Assembly (NCBI GenBank): GCA_016930895.1
Contig: JAFGFV010000029.1
Span: forward strand, 1-27,188
Origin: Spirochaetales bacterium
Lineage (GTDB): Bacteria > Spirochaetota > Spirochaetia > SZUA-6 > DRHE01
Length of the DNA: 27,188 bases
Reading direction: 5' to 3'
Positions within the stretch are counted from its first letter, which is position 1; every line of letters begins with the position of its first letter. Both the position numbers and the translations under genes were made by a program. This document shows, piece after piece, positions 22,654-27,188 of the stretch. Below the pieces are notes generated by a model. It had not been told where the DNA came from. It did no database searches and was given only the letters and a program-made list of their open reading frames with translations.

Positions 22654-23616
22654 TCAGGCCGGCACTCGATCATCGCTTCTCTTGGGGAACCTTCGCACGT
22701 AGTACTTGTGGCCGTCGTGTGCGGTTTCGATGAGCAGGGTCCTCTCGCACAGCTCGCGGACGACCGACCAGTCGCTGCCGGCCGTGCGCAGAAACTCCCC
22801 GACTGCTTCCTCTCTCATGGGGTGCACGGCGGTGATGCTCAGCAGATCCTCCTCCGGGTTTCCGGTAGCGGCGAAGGCATTGCCCTCGTAGCCGATCAGG
22901 TACTCGACCCGACCCGCCTGCCTTGCCAGGATCTGATATGCCCTGTTCACGGTCTGTTCGTCAGGGGCGTGCACGCGCTTTTCCGCTGGAGGTCTGGTTG
23001 GGATGGCCAGATACGCGTTGGCAGGCTTGAGACGACGCAGGAACCCCGCGACGGCCTCCAGGTTCTCGACTCCGTCGTTCACGCCTTCGACGAGCATGGT
23101 CTCGGTGACGAGCTCGCCGCGGTACATGCTTCGGAACTCCAGCATGCCGTTCAGAATGGCATCGAGCTCAAGGCTCCTATGGGGCCTGTTTGTCCTGCGC
23201 CAGATCGGCTCTGTCGTGGAGTCGACCTTCAGGGAGACCCAATCGGCCTTCATCAACGCCGTTCTGACTTCCTCGCGCCACACGAGCGAGCCGTTGCTGA
23301 TCACGGCGATCTTGATTCCCGTCGGCTTGAGGAGGTCAATGCTGCGGCCGAGATTTACGTCCAGGGTCGGCTCGCCGTCAGGCACGAACGTGAGATAGTC
23401 GATTGCTTGGGGGGCTTGTTGGGCCTCGCGGAGCTTGGCGTCGACCTCTCGCATGATCTCTTCCGGGTCATAGAAACCGCGCGGGTCTGTCTGGATGTTG
23501 AGAGTGCGCCCAACCTGGCAGTACACGCAGGAGTAGCTGCACACTTTCGGCGGGATATTGTTGACTCCCAGACTCCTGCCTAACCGTCGCGATGGAACCG
23601 GACCAAATGCGATCAT
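22654..23616 (-). CDS. Radical SAM protein, COG0731/TYW1-like family
   Basis: This 320-aa protein has the start typical of this family, FGPVPSRRLGRSLGVNNIPPK, followed by the cluster motif CSYSCVYCQ (C26, C30, C33). YLTFVPDGEPTLD and ISNGSLVW fit the radical SAM barrel. The last 60-70 residues (from about MREEAVGEFL) look like a small helical or winged-helix domain. COG0731 members are often annotated as wybutosine-synthesis-like, but bacterial members are mostly unassigned. ATG at 23616 is preferred over the adjacent GTG at 23619 because GGAGG is then 7 nt away. The ATG overlaps the stop of the thiamine-binding gene (TGATG), so the two are translationally coupled. Confidence 0.88.
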   Translation of the reverse strand: MIAFGPVPSRRLGRSLGVNNIPPKVCSYSCVYCQVGRTLNIQTDPRGFYDPEEIMREVDAKLREAQQAPQAIDYLTFVPDGEPTLDVNLGRSIDLLKPTGIKIAVISNGSLVWREEVRTALMKADWVSLKVDSTTEPIWRRTNRPHRSLELDAILNGMLEFRSMYRGELVTETMLVEGVNDGVENLEAVAGFLRRLKPANAYLAIPTRPPAEKRVHAPDEQTVNRAYQILARQAGRVEYLIGYEGNAFAATGNPEEDLLSITAVHPMREEAVGEFLRTAGSDWSVVRELCERTLLIETAHDGHKYYVRRFPKRSDDRVPA

Positions 23617-23969
23617 CACCGTACCTCCTTTTCAGCGCGCTCCCGCACAGCTCCTTGGCCTGTGGGTTTAGGGGTGTGGGGTTCGACGGACTCCAGGATG
23701 GTGCGCGGTCTGGATCCGCTCGACGCGACCGGGCAGGCGTTGGACAGCGTCACGTGCATGACCACGTGGCCAGCCTCCGCCACAGCACGAAAGGCCTGCT
23801 CCAAGGCCCGAAAGACCGCCTCATCGTCACCGGCGACCAGTGTGCTCATGGCGCCCGGCTCGACGACCAGGCCGTGTGTCCGAAAAACCCGAAGCGTCTC
23901 GTCTATGGCCGGCGACAGCGAAGCCTGACGCAACGGATACACGCTCACCTCTGCTGAGATACCGATCAT
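23616..23969 (-). CDS. MTH1187/YkoF-like thiamine-binding family protein
   Basis: The 117-aa product begins MIGISAEVSVYPLRQASLSPAID and continues with VVEPGAMSTLVAGDDEAVFRALEQAF. This is the small ferredoxin-like fold of the MTH1187/YkoF family, some members of which bind thiamine or its pyrimidine. The last 35 residues are an unrelated, Pro- and charge-rich extension beyond the usual roughly 100 aa. GGAGG is 7 nt before the ATG. It is the middle gene of a three-gene leftward operon. Binding of thiamine is inferred from the family only. Confidence 0.8.
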   Translation of the reverse strand: MIGISAEVSVYPLRQASLSPAIDETLRVFRTHGLVVEPGAMSTLVAGDDEAVFRALEQAFRAVAEAGHVVMHVTLSNACPVASSGSRPRTILESVEPHTPKPTGQGAVRERAEKEVR

Positions 23970-23992
23970 CTATGCACCTCCTCTCTCGTGGC

Positions 23993-24301
23993 TCAGGGCT
24001 TTCCCGCGTTCGCGCAATCGTCACAGAATACGCCTTTCACCGTGCCGTCGGAGCGTATTGCGACCCACCGCCTCGGGCGGTGTGACTCTCCGCATCCGGG
24101 ACAACGAGCCTGCCCCTCGGAATCTCTGAGCCGGTCGATCCGGACGTATCCCTGGATCGAGGCCGGCTCCAGCTCCCTGTGGTACCGGTTGATCGCCTCG
24201 ATGAGGGCCTGTGTCTGATTGCCCCCGTGATTGCGTTCAGCGATTTCCTTGAGCAGGGCGAGTTTGTCTACCGGAAAACGGAAGGAACGCAAAGTAGTCA
24301 T
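23993..24301 (-). CDS. Ribbon-helix-helix protein with C-terminal zinc ribbon
   Basis: This 102-aa protein has an N-terminal segment like a CopG/Arc-type ribbon-helix-helix DNA-binding domain: strand TLRSFRFP (3-10), helix VDKLALLKEIAERN, and helix NQTQALIEAINRYHREL (28-44). A C-terminal zinc-ribbon follows, with C67-x2-C70 and C93-x2-C96 (CPGCG and FCDDC). A transcription regulator that senses a metal, or uses one structurally, is a reasonable reading. The ATG at 24301 has GGAAG 7 nt upstream; the longer open frame would run through the promoter palindrome and is rejected. It is the first gene of a leftward operon and is divergent from a ZIP transporter, so autoregulation and control of the transporter are inferred. 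Confidence 0.78.
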   Translation of the reverse strand: MTTLRSFRFPVDKLALLKEIAERNHGGNQTQALIEAINRYHRELEPASIQGYVRIDRLRDSEGQARCPGCGESHRPRRWVAIRSDGTVKGVFCDDCANAGKP

Positions 24302-24332
24302 CCCAATTCTTCCAACATCAACTTCATTTTCC

Positions 24333-24362
24333 TTGATTATAGTATACACAATTGTATATACT
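24333..24362 (+). promoter_or_regulatory. Rightward promoter of the ZIP transporter gene
   Basis: TTGATT (24333-24338) and TATACT (24357-24362) are 18 bp apart on the plus strand. The -10 is the exact mirror of the leftward -10 about the palindrome centre. A leader of about 85 nt before the transporter start would result. Confidence 0.55.
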
Positions 24363-24370
24363 ATTGTAAA
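24336..24370 (-). promoter_or_regulatory. Leftward promoter of the ribbon-helix-helix operon
   Basis: TTTACA (24365-24370) and TATACT (24341-24346), read on the minus strand, are 18 bp apart and match 5/6 each. A perfect TATAAT also lies at 24336-24341 but lacks a well-placed -35. The region is strongly AT-rich compared with its surroundings. Confidence 0.65.
24339..24364. promoter_or_regulatory. 26-bp palindrome between divergent genes, candidate operator
   Basis: The 26-bp sequence is a perfect inverted repeat except for one base pair. It is centred on ACAATTGT (24348-24355), and each arm ends in the -10 hexamer of one of the two opposed promoters. A dimeric regulator bound here would block both promoters at once. 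The adjacent ribbon-helix-helix protein is the obvious candidate; this is inferred from position. Confidence 0.65.
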
Positions 24371-24455
24371 GAAAGTCTGTGAATGTTCTAGGGTTTCTGG
24401 ACCTTGCACATGCACCAGGAACGGTTCGAAACGTACTGTGGATGAGGTGAGAGAC

Positions 24456-25181
24456 ATGCTGCTGTTCGGCACCGTGTTGTTGGCGGGCCTGTTGGCGTGC
24501 GGGGTGACAACCCTGGGCATCTACGTCATCCGCCGTTATAGCGAGTGGGCCGATCGGAACGGAGCCTATTTCATGAGCTTTGCTGCAGGAGTGCTGATAT
24601 CCGTTTCCTTCGTTCATATCGTCCCTCGATCCTTCGAGATGAATCCGCACGCCCCGGTCTTTCTCCTGCTCGGGTTCCTGGGGCTGTACCTCTCGAACCG
24701 TTTCTTGAAGACCTTCGTTTGCCACAAGCGTACAACGCGGGACCTCACCGTCGGCCTGATTCCGATGCTGGGGATTGCCTTTCACTCGTTCCTGGACGGT
24801 TTGATCTACTCCGTGACATTCAACGTCAGCGTCTTCACAGGGATCGTGGCTGCAATCGGGATGGTGTTGCACGAGTTTCCGGAAGGAATCGTGACCTTTG
24901 TGCTCCTGGACCGCAGCGGTTTCACCAAGCGCCAGTCCACGATTTACGCCTTCCTGGCGGCCGCCGTGACCACGCCGTTGGGAATCGTGGTCTCATATCC
25001 CTTCGTGCGCCAGATAGAGCCGGGCACGCTGGGGTTGCTGCTCGCACTTTCCGCGGGTGCCCTGATCTACGTCGGTGCCTCTCACCTGCTGCCCGCGGTC
25101 GAACAGGAAAACAAGCGGTACACGCTGATCGCCCTGGCCACCGGGATCCTGGTGGCCGTCGGGATCGTGCTCTCCAAGTGA
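24456..25181 (+). CDS. ZIP-family divalent metal transporter
   Basis: This 241-aa membrane protein belongs to the ZIP family, which brings Zn2+ or other divalent metals into the cytoplasm. It has about eight hydrophobic helices. The metal-site signatures are GIAFHSFLDGLIYS (H110, D114) and MVLHEFPEGIV (H139, E140, E143). The loop between helices 3 and 4 is short and has only a CHKRTTRD stretch instead of the long His-rich loop of many ZIPs. GAGGTGAGAG precedes the ATG at 24456; the longer upstream frame crosses the promoter. It is divergent from the zinc-ribbon regulator-like gene and shares the palindrome, which points to metal-responsive control. Confidence 0.9.
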   Translation: MLLFGTVLLAGLLACGVTTLGIYVIRRYSEWADRNGAYFMSFAAGVLISVSFVHIVPRSFEMNPHAPVFLLLGFLGLYLSNRFLKTFVCHKRTTRDLTVGLIPMLGIAFHSFLDGLIYSVTFNVSVFTGIVAAIGMVLHEFPEGIVTFVLLDRSGFTKRQSTIYAFLAAAVTTPLGIVVSYPFVRQIEPGTLGLLLALSAGALIYVGASHLLPAVEQENKRYTLIALATGILVAVGIVLSK

Positions 25182-25275
25182 TGGCGGATCGGCGCCGGAC
25201 ATCCGTGCCAAACGGCCGCCGGTTTTCCGGCACTCGGCGAGAAGCTGGCGTAGTCCGCTACGCTCTGCCTGGCAT

Positions 25276-25329
25276 CGTAGAACACCGGCACGACGGACTG
25301 CGGATGGATCACGCGATGCCGGTTCTACG
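25276..25329. terminator. Imperfect inverted repeat at convergent gene ends
   Basis: CGTAGAACACCGGCA (25276-25290) pairs with TGCCGGTTCTACG (25317-25329) with one bulge, across a 26-nt loop. An alternative stem pairs GGCATCG (25271-25277) with CGATGCC (25314-25320). The right arm includes the stop codon of the amidohydrolase gene. It lies in the 143-bp convergent gap after the ZIP gene and may act as a terminator in either direction, although no T-run is seen. Confidence 0.35.
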
Positions 25330-26068
25330 GCAGCTTCAGGAGGCGCGCCGCGTTGTCGCCCAGGATCTTCCGTTTGGCGGCCTCATCGATATCGCTCTCC
25401 GAGATCAGAGCCGGATCGGTGCCCTCCCACCCATAGAGGACCCTGTCGGGTCCGATATGCTCGACCGCCCTGCGGATGAGATCGCTCGGTTCCACCCGAG
25501 GCAGCAATCGGGAACAGAAGAATGGCAGATAGGCCGTATCGAGGTAGAGATTGGGATGTTTGGCTGCAATGATGATCGTCTCGTTGTGACAGGTGCCTCC
25601 CAGGTGGGCGACCACGATCGGCAGCTCCGGGAACTCAAATGCGACCTCGTCGACCCCGAACACGGGACACCCGTATCGTGCAAGATGGGCGATCCCGAAC
25701 TCCCGGGAGAATGACACCACTCCGCAGTGGAAGAGAATCGGGATCGCGAGCTCCTGGCAGGTCTCGTAGACCGGAAACAGCCGTTTCTCCTCGGGAGAGA
25801 AGTGCTGGACCAGGGGCTGGAACTTCACGCCTGTCACGGTGCGGTCCTTCACCATCCTGCGCAAACGCCTCACCTGCTTCGGAATGTCCTCGAGCAGGCC
25901 AAGCCAGGCGAACGCCGCGAAAGCATCCGGACGTTCCCGGGCCAGCGCGAGGCCCTTGGCTTCATCCTCTTCCCCTACGGATAGAAGCACGGAAAGGTCG
26001 AACCCCATGCGCTGGTTCCTCTCGACGATGCCTTCCTCGTAGTGATCATGGAAGTTGATGACCCTCAC
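25325..26068 (-). CDS. Amidohydrolase-2 family TIM-barrel protein
   Basis: This 247-aa protein fits the COG2159 amidohydrolase family of metal-dependent hydrolases and decarboxylases. It has the N-terminal metal motif NFHDHY (H7, H9), TGVKFQPLVQHFSP, the strand-end His in ILFHCGVVSF and VVAHLGG, and a C-terminal Asp in YGWEGTDP, followed by the usual ILGDNAARLLKL. The start is taken as GTG at 26068 because GGGAGG (26076-26081) lies exactly 7 nt upstream; an ATG 33 bases earlier gives an unrelated leader that overlaps this site. It begins 46 bp after the PycB-like gene and is probably co-transcribed. The substrate is unknown; a decarboxylase role would fit the neighbour but is only a guess. 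Confidence 0.82.
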   Translation of the reverse strand: MRVINFHDHYEEGIVERNQRMGFDLSVLLSVGEEDEAKGLALARERPDAFAAFAWLGLLEDIPKQVRRLRRMVKDRTVTGVKFQPLVQHFSPEEKRLFPVYETCQELAIPILFHCGVVSFSREFGIAHLARYGCPVFGVDEVAFEFPELPIVVAHLGGTCHNETIIIAAKHPNLYLDTAYLPFFCSRLLPRVEPSDLIRRAVEHIGPDRVLYGWEGTDPALISESDIDEAAKRKILGDNAARLLKLP

Positions 26069-26114
26069 GGTTTTTCCTCCCGCTACCGTCTGTCCGGACA
26101 TCGAACCCGCTATC

Positions 26115-27188
26115 TCAGCTGATCAGCGCTATCTCTTCCCGCGCAGCGACCTGCCTGCCCTGCTGAGCGAAGAGCTTGGACACCACCCCTTCCCGCGGAG
26201 CCACCACGTCGTTTTCCATGGTCATGAACTCCACGACCGCCACCACCTCTCCCTGCCGCACGGCCTGTCCCTCCCGGACGGGCAGGCGCGTCAGGATCCC
26301 GGGCACGGGTGCCAGCACGGGCGTCGCTGGTGCGGCAGCAGCGGCTGCGGGCGGGGCTGGCCGGGCCGCCGCCGCCGGGGTCGCCGACGCCGGTGCCGCC
26401 GGTTCGCCTTGTCCCGGCTTTCGTTTGCGCACTCCGATCTTGCCCTCGCCCTTCAGGAAGGCGATGCCCTTCTCCAGGCAGGTGGCGGCGATGAAGAGGT
26501 TCTCGTCGGTTTCCGGAAGCCCTGCCGCAGCCAGCCGGCTCCGGGCCGCGGGAATGCCTTTCTTGGGGTCCTCGTCATTGATTTCCAGGGGGCTGCGGCT
26601 CGTGGCCGGGAGCCCGAGCTGCTCGGAGGCGAGCTTCACGATTTCGGGGTCCGGAGCCGTCGGGGTCTTGCCGAAGTACCCGAGCACCATCTTGCCGTAG
26701 CCTTCGACGATCTTCTTCCACGGGCCGAGCACCGCGTTGTTGAAGGCCTGCTGGAAGTAGAACTGCGACACCGGGGTCACAGAGGTGCCGAACCCGCCCC
26801 GGCCCACCACCTCGCCCATGGCCGCGATGACCTGGGGGTACTTGTCCAGGATGCCGCAGTCCCGCATCATCTGGGTGTTCGCGGTCAGGGCACCGCCGGG
26901 CATGGGTGAGAAGGGAATCATCGGTTCCACCGTGAGGGCTTCGGGAGGAAGGAAGTAGTCCTTCATGCACTCCTTCAGGACCTCCTCGGCTTCCAGGATC
27001 CTGCCGATGTCGATGTCCAGATCATACTCGGTGCCTCTCAAGGCATGCCACATGACCACGACATCCGGCTGGGCGGTGCCCCCGGAGACCGGGGCCAGGG
27101 ACAGGTCGATGCCGTCCGCCCCGGCGTCCAAGGCGGCCTTGTACGCGATCACGCTCGTGCCCGCAGTCTCGTGCGTGTGGAAGCGCAA
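26115..27188 (-). CDS. PycB/OadA-like carboxyltransferase subunit, partial, lacking the biotin Lys
   Basis: The gene runs off the window end, so the N-terminal part of the protein is missing. The visible C-terminal 357 codons hold the end of a carboxyltransferase TIM barrel with the metal-ligand motif RFHTHETAGTS, followed by GGTAQPDVVVMWHAL. A helical domain follows (GRGGFGTSVTPVSQFYFQQAF), then an Ala/Pro-rich linker and a biotinyl/lipoyl-type domain at the C-terminus. This is the architecture of pyruvate carboxylase subunit B, oxaloacetate decarboxylase alpha and the 2-oxoglutarate carboxylase large subunit. The usual AMKM biotin-attachment motif reads FMTM here, with Thr codon ACC at 26220-26222, so this chain cannot be biotinylated in the normal way. 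The amidohydrolase gene lies directly downstream. Confidence 0.85.
   Translation of the reverse strand: MRFHTHETAGTSVIAYKAALDAGADGIDLSLAPVSGGTAQPDVVVMWHALRGTEYDLDIDIGRILEAEEVLKECMKDYFLPPEALTVEPMIPFSPMPGGALTANTQMMRDCGILDKYPQVIAAMGEVVGRGGFGTSVTPVSQFYFQQAFNNAVLGPWKKIVEGYGKMVLGYFGKTPTAPDPEIVKLASEQLGLPATSRSPLEINDEDPKKGIPAARSRLAAAGLPETDENLFIAATCLEKGIAFLKGEGKIGVRKRKPGQGEPAAPASATPAAAARPAPPAAAAAAPATPVLAPVPGILTRLPVREGQAVRQGEVVAVVEFMTMENDVVAPREGVVSKLFAQQGRQVAAREEIALIS

Noticed and set aside
24231..24455. A 75-codon N-terminal extension of the ZIP transporter
   Set aside because: It would cross the AT-rich palindrome and both promoters; the ATG at 24456 has a ribosome-binding site and begins with the first membrane helix.
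24302..24520. A 73-codon N-terminal extension of the ribbon-helix-helix protein
   Set aside because: It also crosses the promoter palindrome and translates its AT-rich repeat; the ATG at 24301 has GGAAG at 7 nt and begins the fold properly.

Overview
The window reads as high-GC chromosomal DNA from an anaerobic bacterium. The signs are an Rnf ferredoxin-linked ion pump, a giant pyruvate:ferredoxin oxidoreductase (PFOR), a PycB-like carboxyltransferase subunit, and tRNA-dependent amidation genes next to an archaeal-type AspRS. Desulfobacterota-like or syntrophic anaerobes would fit, but the sequence alone does not fix the taxon. No rRNA, tRNA, CRISPR array, insertion sequence or phage gene was recognised.

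Region 1 (about 142-7136, + strand) is a tightly packed set: gatC, gatA, gatB and an archaeal-type aspartyl-tRNA synthetase, followed 22 bp later by an FGGY sugar kinase. The GatB protein carries an extra C-terminal asparaginase/GatD-like domain, in which the first catalytic Thr appears to be Ala. With the AspRS, this set could make Asn-tRNA(Asn) (and possibly Gln-tRNA(Gln)) by amidating misacylated tRNA.

Region 2 (7160-10185) is accessory metabolism. A leftward unit encodes a 65-aa unknown protein, an aldo/keto reductase and a SAM methyltransferase. It is divergent from a Gfo/Idh/MocA oxidoreductase whose promoter region contains three 10-bp-spaced ACGACA repeats.

Region 3 (10209-20483, - strand) is an Rnf operon in the transcription order rnfB, PFOR, rnfC, rnfD, rnfG, rnfE, rnfA. 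The 1645-aa PFOR lies inside the operon, between rnfB and rnfC. The last five genes overlap and are probably translationally coupled. Pyruvate oxidation would supply reduced ferredoxin directly to the membrane Rnf complex, which moves electrons to NAD+ while pumping Na+ or H+.

Region 4 (20725-25181) has a rightward pair, a degenerate KaiC/RecA-like protein followed by the AmmeMemoRadiSam radical SAM enzyme. It is convergent with a leftward operon of a ribbon-helix-helix/zinc-ribbon protein, an MTH1187/YkoF-like thiamine-binding protein and a COG0731-type radical SAM protein. That operon is divergent from a ZIP metal transporter, and a 26-bp palindrome whose arms are the two opposed -10 boxes sits between them.

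Region 5 (25325-27188, - strand) has a PycB/OadA-like carboxyltransferase subunit cut by the window end and, just downstream, a small amidohydrolase. The biotinyl domain of the PycB-like protein has Thr where the biotin-carrying Lys should be.
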